The notes below the pieces were generated by a model. It was not told the DNA's origin, made no database searches, and worked only from the letters and a program-made list of their open reading frames with translations. DNA of 21,412 nucleotides from an uncultured Acidobacteriota bacterium (lineage in GTDB: Bacteria; Acidobacteriota; Terriglobia; Terriglobales; Acidobacteriaceae). The stretch lies in assembly GCA_903832475.1 (NCBI GenBank), contig CAILBQ010000006.1, forward strand, positions 1 through 21,412, given 5' to 3'. The translations under genes and the position numbers were made by a program. Shown here one piece after another: positions 1 through 7,003 of the stretch (its first letter is position 1; the number at the start of each line of letters is the position of its first letter).

Positions 1-112
1 CGGCTGTTGACTACTTGAGCATTCCCTGTGCCAAAATCCAGTTACCTTTGTGGCGACATCGCAAATCACTGATTTTCCGATTGCTTATTTTTCAAATTGT
101 TCAATTCTATAC

Positions 113-128
113 ACGACTTTAAAGTCGT
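113..128. repeat. Perfect 16-bp palindrome, possible operator
   Basis: ACGACTTT is followed directly by its reverse complement AAAGTCGT with no spacer. A spacer-free palindrome in AT-rich non-coding DNA suits a dimeric regulator site better than a terminator, because no T-run follows on either strand. The target gene would have to lie beyond the left edge. Chance cannot be excluded. Confidence 0.4.
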
Positions 129-185
129 ACGATCCATCCCTAAAATATGGCTATTTGTATAAAATTAGGTGAAAACTAACTGCGT

Positions 186-224
186 TTCAGGAATTCTACA
201 AAATATTGTAGTAAAAAGCCTGAA
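186..224. repeat. Two-tier hairpin in AT-rich spacer
   Basis: An outer stem TTCAGG (186-191) / CCTGAA (219-224) encloses an inner perfect stem CTACAA (196-201) / TTGTAG (206-211) with loop AATA. The internal loop is asymmetric (4 and 7 bases). Neither strand has a T-run after the outer stem, so a standard intrinsic terminator is unlikely. It could be an RNA structure or nested operator half-sites; the function is unknown. Confidence 0.35.
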
Positions 225-448
225 GCTCCTTTCCACGATCGACCACCCTCGCTCCTGCTGGTCACCCCATAGCGTCAGCCCTCGTGAAAAGCATGTTCAG
301 CCTTCGCCCTAGCTTCTAGCCTTTGATCCTGCACCCAATCCGCTTTTCCATCCCCCTCAACAGACAAGGACGGTCGCTGCAAGAAGCCAAAGATCCTGGC
401 TGGCTGGATCCTTGCCCCTTTGCCTCTTGTCCCAACCTGGCGCCCACG

Positions 449-476
449 AAAAAAGGCGACCCCCGAAGGAGCCGCC
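449..476 (-). terminator. Intrinsic terminator of the TonB-dependent receptor gene
   Basis: Read on the minus strand, GGCGGCTCC, loop TTCG and GGGGTCGCC form a 9-bp stem with two G-U pairs and a very stable UUCG-type tetraloop. Six T residues (449-454 complement) follow directly. It starts 21 bases after the receptor's TAA stop, as expected for a rho-independent terminator. Confidence 0.85.
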
Positions 477-497
477 CATTTTCCAGTTTGCGTTTAT

Positions 498-3400
498 TTA
501 GAACGTGAAGTGGAGTGCGAGACGCACATTGCGACCCACCTGATACAGGTAGGGCTTTCCGTACTGGCTGTTGACTGTGATCGGCCCCCCATTTTCACCG
601 GCTCCTGTGGGAGCGTTGTTCATTGCAGCAACGTAATCGTATGCGTGCTCGGCTGCGCCATAGAATGCAGGACCGCTGAACAGGGTCTGACCACCCGGCG
701 CGACGAAGGTCTGGAAGTAACCGGAGTCAATCTGCTGACCGTAGGAAACCACCGCATGCTGGTTAAGGACATTCGCGAAAGTTGCATCGAAGCTGAGCGT
801 CTTGCTCTCCGCGACCTTGAAGCTCTGCTTCAGGTTGAAGTCCGTGTCCATGTACCACGGAGTCCGCTTCGTGTATGGAGCGCTCGCCGTGATCGTGCCT
901 GTCGTCGGATCCTGATGAATATCGATCCACTTACCGCGATCCACGATATCCGTTGGGAATCCGCCCGGGAAAGCATATCCCACGTCCAGGTAGCTGGTTA
1001 GCGGAGTTCCGCTGTAAGCCGACTGGAACACACCGAAATCCGTCGTGAACTTCCTCAGCCAGGGCAGATCGTAGTAGGCGTAGCCTTTGAGTGCGTTCGG
1101 ACGATCGGTCGGCAACAGGCCGCTCGAAGACTTTCCTTGCGCATCCCACGAGAAGAACGGCTCATCGAACGAACGGCTGTTGTTCGGGGCATTACGGCCG
1201 CCGCCGCCATCAGCCACATCGGTGCTCGTCAGACCAGTGTAGTTGCCGCGGAAGTGGCTGTACGTGTAGCTGAACATCCCCATCCAGTGGTTGGAAGACT
1301 GCTTGGTCAAACGGAACTCGAGACCGTCGTAGCTGCGCGCCGCCGGAATGATGCCGGACGGTGGGCACACCGAAACGTCGCACGGATTGCCTGTGGTTCC
1401 ATAGAGGAAGTTGTAGAAGCTGTTGAAGGTTTTGTTAATGCCCTGACCGGGGTTCACGATCACAAAGGTCTCGCCGATATTTGGATTGAAAATCGCCGAG
1501 TCCTCGATCACATGGTCCAGTCGTTTTCTATCCCAGCGCGCTTCAAAAGCGAGGTTGCTGTGCAACTGGTAGTCGACCCCAAAATCCGAGGCATGCTGTT
1601 CGTACGGCTTGAGCCCGGGAGCCGTTCCTTCTTCCGCGACACTGCAGGTGGAGCATGTCGTGGGGAAGGCGCGCAGGTTCTGATTCTCAAGGAAGGTAAT
1701 GCCCGTCGGAGTAACTCCGCCGGCAAACGTCGCCTGGCTGGCTGAGGTCAAACCGACGCAGTCGCGTCCTTGCGAGTTATACACCGGGTTGATCGAGGAA
1801 AGATCTGCGGTGTTCAGTGCGTACCAGCATTCCTGCCAATACTGTCCGCCGTAGGAGCTGATGGCCACATTCAGCTTCATCTGGTCGTAGAACTGACCGT
1901 ACCCGCCGAAGATCTTCAGCTTCCCGTTTCGCAGAACGTCCCAGGCCGCGCCGATACGGGGAGCAATTTTGTCGCCCCAGCCAAAGTTGATCGGCGTCGG
2001 ATTCGATCCGCTCGGCTGGTTTTCCGCCGGTAGATATTCATGCTCGATGCGCAACCCAGCATTGATCGTGATTCCCTTGCCGAGTGTCCATGCATCTTGC
2101 GCAAAGAATGCGTGATTGAACGTCGTCGCCCGGCCTTGTGTTCCGAAATCATTGATATTGATGTTGCCGTAAGTTCCGACGCAGCTCTTGTTGGCCCTGT
2201 CTGCAACGAGCGCTGCGCAGTTATTTTGCCCCACGGATCCTTGAGGAGTGTAGGGAACTGCAGTGCCGGGGTTCACCTGGAAATAAGCAGTGTTGTATCC
2301 CTGGTGGATGTCGTTCGAAAGACGATTCAGTTGATAACCAAACTTCAAGTTATGGGTGCCAAATCGGCCGGATTTATACCAAGCCAGGTCCGCATCCAGT
2401 TGAATCGCTTTGTTCGCGTTCTGATGGGTAAAGTTGCCATCGAGACCCTGGCTGGTGTACCCGGTCAGCTGCTGCAGAGTAGCAGGCAGCGGGTTGCCGT
2501 TCGTATCGGTACTGCCCTGGCCGTTGCCGGTGAACTGATAGGTCGTTCCCGTCAGCGGGAAACCTAGATCACGGTAATTTTCAAAGTAGTAACCGAAGCG
2601 AGTTGTTGCCACTAAACTCTGGCTGATCGTGACATCGGCGCCAGTGTTAAAGGTAAGGTTGGGAGCCGTGTATCCATAGCTGTGAGAGAAGTTCCCGAGT
2701 GGCTGCGGGCTTCCCGGACAGCTGAAGGTGCTGCCAACTCCCACGCATCCGGTGGCGTTGTTTACGTAACCCTGCACAGAGTCTTCGCTCGGAAGCGATT
2801 CACCGCTCTGATGCTGATCCTGCGCTAGCCAGGACGCAAACACGCGAACTCGCTTGCTGGCTTCCGCGTCGATTCGGCTGGTCGCGTAGAAAGTTTGGGT
2901 GTTCTGGCTGAAGGGAATAATCCCACCATTCGGACCGTAGTTAAGCTTCCGCTCGTAGGCATTGAATTCAGGATTGAACGCCGCGAAAAGGAAGATTCGG
3001 TCTTTCAAGGCAGAAGATAAAGGATCGGCAATCAACTTGGGCAAGATGCCAACCAAAGGTCCGCCAACCGTAAATCCCGGGAAGAAATCGCTGCTGTGAG
3101 GGCGTACCGGCTGGTAGTCCTGGTAACCGGGATCAAGGGAGTAGCCGTTGGGACATCCATCCGTTCCCGCGGGGCAGCCACCCGAACTCGGATCATACCG
3201 CGCAAATGGCGTCTCCGACCCGTTCATTGCTTCATCTTGAAACTGGGCGAAGACGCCGCCATGCCAGCTGCTTGTTCCCTTCTTCATGATCACGTTGACC
3301 ACGCCGCCCAGCGCGCCGCCATGTTCCGCCTCGACGCCCGAGCTCTTCACCTGAACTTCCTGAATGAAGTCAAAGGGAACGCTGGTATGCGAATATCCAC

Positions 3401-4121
3401 CGATAATGTTGGCCGTTGACTGGCCTTCCACCAGGTAGGAATTCTCCGAGTCCGCGCCGCCACCGATGGAGTAGCCCACCGACCCGCCGTTCGAACCGTT
3501 GCCCGGCGATACCGCGCCCGTGCCGTTACTCAACAGCGCGCCACCCGCCAGTGGCTCGTTGCGCGCTGCAGGCGCAAACTGAATCACCGACTGAAACGAA
3601 GTCCCGTGCGGAACGTCCTGGATCACATCTTCCGGAATGTTTGTCAGCGTCGTAATCGTTGTCACATCGATCTGAGGCGCCGCGTCGCTCACCTCGATCA
3701 CCGTATTCAGTGCACCCACCGAAAGCGTCAGGTTAATCGACGGAAGGTGACCCACTTCCAGGACCAGGCCTTCGCGTATCAGGGTCTCGAAACCTTTCGC
3801 CTTCACTGTCAGGGTGTAAGTTCCTGGCGGAAGATTGGCGAAGTGGTAATACCCGCTGCCGTCCGTTAGCGTTTCTTTCGATCCCACCAGCGTGGGCGAA
3901 GTCGCTGTAACTGTCGCCTGCGCCACCACTGCGCCCGACGAATCCTTCAACGTACCCTGCAAGCCTCCTGTGGTTTCCTGCCCGAGGGCAGTTACCGATA
4001 CAGGAATCATCGCCACACTAAGCAGCAAAACTCCAGCCATTACACCAAACGACAAACCTAAATTCCTCAAAATCAGGCGCGTTGTTCGCACAGTGTTGCT
4101 ATATCCACGGGACAAAAACAT
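498..4121 (-). CDS. TonB-dependent outer-membrane receptor, Oar-like, with carboxypeptidase-regulatory-like domain
   Basis: 1207 residues. The ATG at 4121 is preferred over an upstream in-frame start at 4262 because it has a strong ribosome binding site (AGGAGGGG, 7 bases away) and is followed by a signal peptide: an Arg-rich start, a hydrophobic stretch at about residues 22-45, and probable cleavage near TALG-QE. Residues about 50-135 form a carboxypeptidase-regulatory-like beta-sandwich (GTLKDSSGAVV, then FANLPPGTYTLTV). A plug follows (about 155-320, with EVQVKSSG and GGVVNVIMKKG), then a long beta-barrel ending in the aromatic LALHFTF outer-membrane signal. Several extracellular-loop segments carry close cysteine pairs (for example GGCPAGTDGCP and CSTCS), which suggests disulfides. 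This architecture is common in Acidobacteria, where such proteins are thought to import oligosaccharides or other large substrates. No neighbour indicates the substrate. Confidence 0.93.
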   Translation of the reverse strand: MFLSRGYSNTVRTTRLILRNLGLSFGVMAGVLLLSVAMIPVSVTALGQETTGGLQGTLKDSSGAVVAQATVTATSPTLVGSKETLTDGSGYYHFANLPPGTYTLTVKAKGFETLIREGLVLEVGHLPSINLTLSVGALNTVIEVSDAAPQIDVTTITTLTNIPEDVIQDVPHGTSFQSVIQFAPAARNEPLAGGALLSNGTGAVSPGNGSNGGSVGYSIGGGADSENSYLVEGQSTANIIGGYSHTSVPFDFIQEVQVKSSGVEAEHGGALGGVVNVIMKKGTSSWHGGVFAQFQDEAMNGSETPFARYDPSSGGCPAGTDGCPNGYSLDPGYQDYQPVRPHSSDFFPGFTVGGPLVGILPKLIADPLSSALKDRIFLFAAFNPEFNAYERKLNYGPNGGIIPFSQNTQTFYATSRIDAEASKRVRVFASWLAQDQHQSGESLPSEDSVQGYVNNATGCVGVGSTFSCPGSPQPLGNFSHSYGYTAPNLTFNTGADVTISQSLVATTRFGYYFENYRDLGFPLTGTTYQFTGNGQGSTDTNGNPLPATLQQLTGYTSQGLDGNFTHQNANKAIQLDADLAWYKSGRFGTHNLKFGYQLNRLSNDIHQGYNTAYFQVNPGTAVPYTPQGSVGQNNCAALVADRANKSCVGTYGNININDFGTQGRATTFNHAFFAQDAWTLGKGITINAGLRIEHEYLPAENQPSGSNPTPINFGWGDKIAPRIGAAWDVLRNGKLKIFGGYGQFYDQMKLNVAISSYGGQYWQECWYALNTADLSSINPVYNSQGRDCVGLTSASQATFAGGVTPTGITFLENQNLRAFPTTCSTCSVAEEGTAPGLKPYEQHASDFGVDYQLHSNLAFEARWDRKRLDHVIEDSAIFNPNIGETFVIVNPGQGINKTFNSFYNFLYGTTGNPCDVSVCPPSGIIPAARSYDGLEFRLTKQSSNHWMGMFSYTYSHFRGNYTGLTSTDVADGGGGRNAPNNSRSFDEPFFSWDAQGKSSSGLLPTDRPNALKGYAYYDLPWLRKFTTDFGVFQSAYSGTPLTSYLDVGYAFPGGFPTDIVDRGKWIDIHQDPTTGTITASAPYTKRTPWYMDTDFNLKQSFKVAESKTLSFDATFANVLNQHAVVSYGQQIDSGYFQTFVAPGGQTLFSGPAFYGAAEHAYDYVAAMNNAPTGAGENGGPITVNSQYGKPYLYQVGRNVRLALHFTF

Positions 4122-4454
4122 TAAGACCCCTCCTATGCTGTTGAGGATCGTTTTTGGTAGGAAATGCAGGGTTATGTTCGTCGTGCTTCTGCAGGGGGGC
4201 AGAGACCGAACTATGGGCTTTGCAATAAGGCATTTATTAGCAATTCGAGGGCCAACTGGCAACCAATCCTGCCTTCGTTTTATTTCCCTCTTTTTAGGAG
4301 GTTTTTACCTTGTCGAAATGGGAATTGGTTGCCCGATGTTCTAAATTTCATAGAAATTCGCTTTAATATTGCAGAAATCAAAATAAGAATCATTAATTAG
4401 TGAATGCCAGGTGCAGCACTTGAAACTTTAGGCAAGCCGATACACTGATCCTTC
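4122..4454. promoter_or_regulatory. Divergent promoter region between the TonB receptor gene and rlmH
   Basis: This 333-base stretch separates two divergently transcribed genes. It contains a hairpin-like pair TTGCAATAA (4220-4228) / TTATTAGCAA (4234-4243) with one bulged base. It also has a perfect 10-bp inverted repeat, GGCAACCAAT (4258-4267) and ATTGGTTGCC (4324-4333), separated by 56 bases. Between and across these arms an AGGAGG (4296-4301) precedes a TTG-started frame of 18 codons (4310-4366, +) beginning MSKWELVARCSKF. I could not find a convincing -35/-10 pair for the receptor gene. Confidence 0.45.
4420..4446 (+). promoter_or_regulatory. Probable rlmH promoter giving a leaderless transcript
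   Basis: TTGAAA (4420-4425) and TACACT (4441-4446) resemble sigma-70 -35 and -10 hexamers with a short 15-base spacer. Only 8 bases separate the -10 from the rlmH ATG at 4455, and there is no ribosome binding site. Transcription would therefore start at or next to the initiation codon. The short spacer makes this tentative. Confidence 0.4.
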
Positions 4455-4925
4455 ATGCTCATCACCCTTGCGCACATTGGCCCCAAAGCCGCGAAAACCA
4501 GCGCGCGATCTCACTACGAAGCCCTCACGCGCCTGTATTGCGATCGGCTCCAGTCCTATCACCCTTGCCAGTCAGAAGCCTTTCCCACCGAATCCGCCTT
4601 CCTCGCTTGGCTGGCCCATCCTCAGTCCTCCAAGTCGACACGAACGCCCATTCTGCCGGTTCTGCTCGACAGCCGCGGCCGCGCCCTGTCTTCGCCCGAG
4701 CTGGCTCACTGGCTTGGCGCCCGCCGCGATCAAGGCACGCAGCACATCGTCTTCGCCATCGGCCCACCCGACGGCTGGTCCGCCAAAGCGCTCACCCACG
4801 CTGCTCTTCAGCTCTCTTTTGGTCCCATCACACTCCCCCACGAACTCGCCCGCCTCGTCCTCGCCGAACAGCTCTACCGCGCCTGTACAATCCTGGCAGG
4901 CCATCCCTACCACTCCGGCCACTGA
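4455..4925 (+). CDS. rlmH: 23S rRNA (pseudouridine-1915 N3)-methyltransferase RlmH
   Basis: 156 residues, the normal length for this SPOUT-class enzyme (about 155-160). RlmH methylates pseudouridine 1915 in helix 69 of 23S rRNA on the assembled ribosome, using S-adenosylmethionine. The C-terminal signature is clear: LPHELARLVLAEQLYRA followed by HPYHSGH, matching the trefoil-knot and active-site end of the family (LYRA...HPYH). DSRGRALSSPELA near residues 71-83 matches the family's LD..G...S...LA segment. The SAM-loop motif usually reads IGGPEG; here it is IGPPDG, with proline for the second glycine. No ribosome binding site precedes the ATG. cobO follows 40 bases downstream and is probably co-transcribed. 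Confidence 0.93.
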   Translation: MLITLAHIGPKAAKTSARSHYEALTRLYCDRLQSYHPCQSEAFPTESAFLAWLAHPQSSKSTRTPILPVLLDSRGRALSSPELAHWLGARRDQGTQHIVFAIGPPDGWSAKALTHAALQLSFGPITLPHELARLVLAEQLYRACTILAGHPYHSGH

Positions 4926-4965
4926 CCTCTCAATCCTGCTCCTACTCCCTTCGCCCTAGGACTCT

Positions 4966-5502
4966 ATGACCGACTCCCGCAAAGGCCTCATCCTCATCAA
5001 CACCGGCCCCGGCAAAGGCAAAACCACCGCCGCCCTCGGCACCGGCCTCCGCGCCGTCGGATGCGGCATGCGCGTCCTCATGCTTCAGTTCCTCAAGGGA
5101 TCCTGGCACTACGGCGAACTCGACGCCGTCCTCCCCTTCGGCGACAACTTCACCCTTAAGCAGCTTGGCCGCGGCTTCGTCAAAGTCGGCGGCGCCGAAA
5201 CCGACCCCGAAGACCTCAAGATGGTCCAGGACGCGTGGGCTGAATCCAAAGCCGCCATTCTCTCCGGCGAATACGACCTCGTCATCCTCGACGAAATCAA
5301 CTACGCCATCGGCTACGGCATGCTCGATCCGGAACAAGTGAAGCAGACCCTCCTCGAGCGCCCCGAAATGGTCCACGTCATCCTCACCGGCCGCAACGCC
5401 CACCCCACCCTGATCGAAATCGCCGACACCGTCACTGAAATGCGCGAAGTCAAACACGCCTACCAGAAAGGCATCCTCGCCCAGCGCGGCATCGAGTATT
5501 GA
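4966..5502 (+). CDS. cobO: Corrinoid adenosyltransferase CobO/BtuR (CobA type)
   Basis: 178 residues. The enzyme transfers the 5'-deoxyadenosyl group of ATP to reduced cob(I)alamin or cobinamide precursors, giving the adenosyl form of vitamin B12, in the cytoplasm. A P-loop TGPGKGKTTAALG lies at about residues 13-25; E. coli BtuR has GNGKGKTT there. The family motifs LQFLKG, VILDEINYAIGYG, ILTGRNAHP and EIADTVTEMREVKHAY all occur in order, and the protein ends QRGIEY, like BtuR's GIDY. The ATG at 4966 has only a weak AGGA upstream. No other cobalamin genes are in the window, so it may serve salvage. The last codons sit inside a 22-bp repeat that continues past the stop. Confidence 0.94.
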   Translation: MTDSRKGLILINTGPGKGKTTAALGTGLRAVGCGMRVLMLQFLKGSWHYGELDAVLPFGDNFTLKQLGRGFVKVGGAETDPEDLKMVQDAWAESKAAILSGEYDLVILDEINYAIGYGMLDPEQVKQTLLERPEMVHVILTGRNAHPTLIEIADTVTEMREVKHAYQKGILAQRGIEY

Positions 5503-5547
5503 CCAGGGCGGCACCGAGTACTGCCCAGCGCGGCATCAATACCGACC
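5482..5547 (+). repeat. Three imperfect 22-bp tandem repeats spanning the cobO stop codon
   Basis: Units at 5482-5503, 5504-5525 and 5526-5547 each begin CAG(C/G)GCGGCA(T/C)C. The first encodes the end of CobO (QRGIEY) plus its TGA; the second and third are non-coding copies in other frames, since 22 is not a multiple of 3. Unit 3 diverges in its second half. This looks like slippage or duplication of the gene end. Confidence 0.7.
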
Positions 5548-5630
5548 CGCAAGGATCAGCTTCAAGGTTTTCTAGCAGAACACGGCTTCACCGCTTTCGG
5601 AAAATGCCGGCTTCAAGAGCTTCGTATCCG

Positions 5631-5686
5631 GGCACTGCCTCAGCCGTGCCGAATAAGCACGCCGAAGGTGGGGCTTCAGCCCTGCC
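5631..5686. repeat. Pair of REP-like GC-rich hairpins between convergent genes
   Basis: Hairpin 1 is 5631-5650: GGCAC...GTGCC with an inner GC/GC pair and one mismatch. Hairpin 2 is 5667-5686: GGTGGGGC, loop TTCA, GCCCTGCC, 8 bp with two G-T pairs. On the minus strand they read AGGGCTGAAGCCC and GGCACGGCTGAGGC, a style I associate with dispersed palindromic elements in acidobacterial genomes; that link is recollection. They lie between the converging ends of cobO and the MDR oxidoreductase and could also act as a bidirectional terminator, though no T-run follows either stem. Confidence 0.5.
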
Positions 5687-5701
5687 AACGCGCTGCCCTA
5701 C

Positions 5702-6676
5702 TCACCCAATCGTGAACACGACCCGGGGCTTCCCGCCCGCCTTCGCCCAGACCGCCTCCACATCCCTAAGCGGAGCCACCCTGGTAGCCACCTTCAAACC
5801 CGCCGGACCCACCGCTTCAAAAATGCTTCGAATCGATTCGAGTAGCGCCGGCCGCCCCACGCTTCCCACGCCGCTTCCCATCAGCGTGATGGCCGCCGAG
5901 CGCAGTACCGACCCCGCCAGCTCGATGCTGCCGTCTCCGCTCGCTCCGCCCACATGCACGAAACGCACCGGCCTGTCTTCCACCGTCTTCGCCAGCGCCG
6001 CAAGGATGGTCTTCGCGCTCTCTCCCCACAGGTAGTCCACCACCACATCGACCCCCGCCAGAAAAATCTCCATCAGCGCGTCTTCGAAGGCCGCCGCTCC
6101 CTCCGGATGCTGCGCTTCCAGGCTGAAGGCAACCACAACATCCGCGCCAATCTGCCTGACCTCCTCCAGCTCCTGCGCATTGCGCCCCGTCGCAATCACC
6201 TTCGCGGCGCCCAGGTATTTCGCCACCTGCACCGCGATTCTTCCCGCCGTACCCGTGGCGCCATTCACCAGCACCGTTTCCCCGCTCACAAGACGCGCCC
6301 GCTCTTGCAGCGCAGCCCACGCCGACATCCCCGGATTCGCAATCGCCGCCGCTGTAATGTCGTCGAGACCATCCGGAATCTCCACCATCCGCCTGCTGCT
6401 GATCGGGCAAAATTCCGCCAGCGACCCAAACGGCGCTTCCGGCATGGCAAAGTACACTCGCCGCCCATCCTGAGTCAGCCCCACTCCGTCCGTCCCCGCC
6501 ACAGCAGGAAAAATACCGGCGGAACTGTAGTGCGAGCCCAGCGCTCGCATCCTGGTCAGGTTGCTCAGCGCCCCAGCCCGTACCGTGATCAACTCTTCGC
6601 CGGCTTTGGCGACAGGCACGTCAAAATCCCCATAGAGAGGCGTTCTACCTGCGGCCGTAACAATGGCAGCTTTCAT
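5702..6676 (-). CDS. Zinc-independent MDR oxidoreductase (quinone oxidoreductase-like)
   Basis: 324 residues with the medium-chain dehydrogenase/reductase fold. An N-terminal GroES-like domain starts MKAAIVTAAGRTPLYGDF. A Rossmann domain follows with the nucleotide motif GATGTAGRIAVQVAKYLGA (about 139-157) and ATGRN after the next strand, which favours NADPH. The zinc-binding Cys/His pattern of alcohol dehydrogenases is absent, so quinone, enone or aldehyde reduction is more likely than alcohol oxidation; the substrate cannot be read from sequence. Two in-frame ATGs exist (6679 and 6676). I chose 6676 because it lies 6 bases after GGAGG; the first would be only 3 bases away. It stands alone, converging on cobO. 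Confidence 0.85.
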   Translation of the reverse strand: MKAAIVTAAGRTPLYGDFDVPVAKAGEELITVRAGALSNLTRMRALGSHYSSAGIFPAVAGTDGVGLTQDGRRVYFAMPEAPFGSLAEFCPISSRRMVEIPDGLDDITAAAIANPGMSAWAALQERARLVSGETVLVNGATGTAGRIAVQVAKYLGAAKVIATGRNAQELEEVRQIGADVVVAFSLEAQHPEGAAAFEDALMEIFLAGVDVVVDYLWGESAKTILAALAKTVEDRPVRFVHVGGASGDGSIELAGSVLRSAAITLMGSGVGSVGRPALLESIRSIFEAVGPAGLKVATRVAPLRDVEAVWAKAGGKPRVVFTIG

Positions 6677-6735
6677 CATGATCCTCCGCGGCGATTCGGG
6701 TCAGCTCTCGCCGACAAGGAACAACGCCGTTAGAG

Positions 6736-6764
6736 AATATCGAATCCGCACACACTGACTGCAA
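6736..6764 (-). promoter_or_regulatory. Candidate promoter for the MDR oxidoreductase
   Basis: On the minus strand TTGCAG (6764-6759) and GATATT (6741-6736) are separated by 17 bases, about 60 bases upstream of the start codon. The -10 matches consensus at only 4 of 6 positions, so this is tentative. It fits because the gene must have its own promoter: the padR-permease operon ends upstream on the same strand. Confidence 0.3.
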
Positions 6765-6793
6765 CCGTTTCCACCCGCTCGTCGCACGCGCCG

Positions 6794-6841
6794 TTATTCC
6801 GCTCGCAGCGCATCTACCGGATGGACAGCCAACTCGTCCCT
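6794..6841 (-). pseudogene. Vestigial second permease C-terminal tail
   Basis: Immediately after the displaced end of the permease gene, in another frame, the minus strand reads RDELAVHPVDALRAE and then TAA. DPxxALRAE is the usual terminal motif of MacB/FtsX-type permeases; the preceding gene itself ends NTDPIEVLRAE. The simplest reading is the leftover end of a neighbouring permease gene whose body was deleted, since ADOP genes often occur in tandem. Alternatively it is a 12-codon frame: AGGAGG overlaps the previous stop and lies 6 bases before a TTG at 6832. At this length chance resemblance is possible. Confidence 0.4.
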
Positions 6842-6842
6842 C

Positions 6843-7003
6843 CTATTCAGCGCGCAACACTTCAATCGGGTCCGTATTGGCCGCGCGGCGAGCCGGTACA
6901 AATGCAGTCACCGCGGCAAGGCAAGCGAGAACCAGGGCCGCTCCAACAAAGGAAACAGCGTCCAGCATGGTCACATGAAAAAGCACGCTCTCCGTCAGAT
7001 GGG
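6843..7003 (-). pseudogene. Frameshifted C-terminal segment of the ADOP permease
   Basis: The last transmembrane helix and tail of the permease (FHVTMLDAVSFVGAAL, then LACLAAVTAFVPARR and NTDPIEVLRAE) are intact here, but in a different frame from the main gene, which stops at 6995. Adding one C to the CCC run at 7001-7003 (minus strand) restores a continuous reading: GKMLP, HLTESV, LFHVTML. The segment has no start signal of its own. It marks either a true one-base deletion or a base-call error in a homopolymer. Confidence 0.85.

Larger units (their letters stand above)
1..448. other. Gene-free left flank, AT-rich in its first half
   Basis: I see no convincing coding sequence here on either strand; the only open frames are short and lack ribosome binding sites. 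Roughly 60-225 is clearly richer in A and T than the rest of the window and holds two symmetrical elements listed separately (113-128 and 186-224). The part from about 240 to 448 is C-rich and featureless. The stretch lies downstream of the TonB-dependent receptor gene and could be the promoter region of a gene beyond the left edge. Confidence 0.5.

Noticed and set aside
4122..4262. N-terminal extension of the TonB-dependent receptor to 4262
   Set aside because: The ATG at 4121 has a strong ribosome binding site and a proper signal peptide; the extra 47 residues would bury it.
4942..5514. 190-codon minus-strand frame opposite cobO
   Set aside because: Gly/Ala/Val/Phe-rich shadow of biased third positions; cobO has all family motifs.
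5482..5547. CRISPR-like array
   Set aside because: The 22-bp units abut with no spacers and include coding sequence; there are no cas genes in the window.
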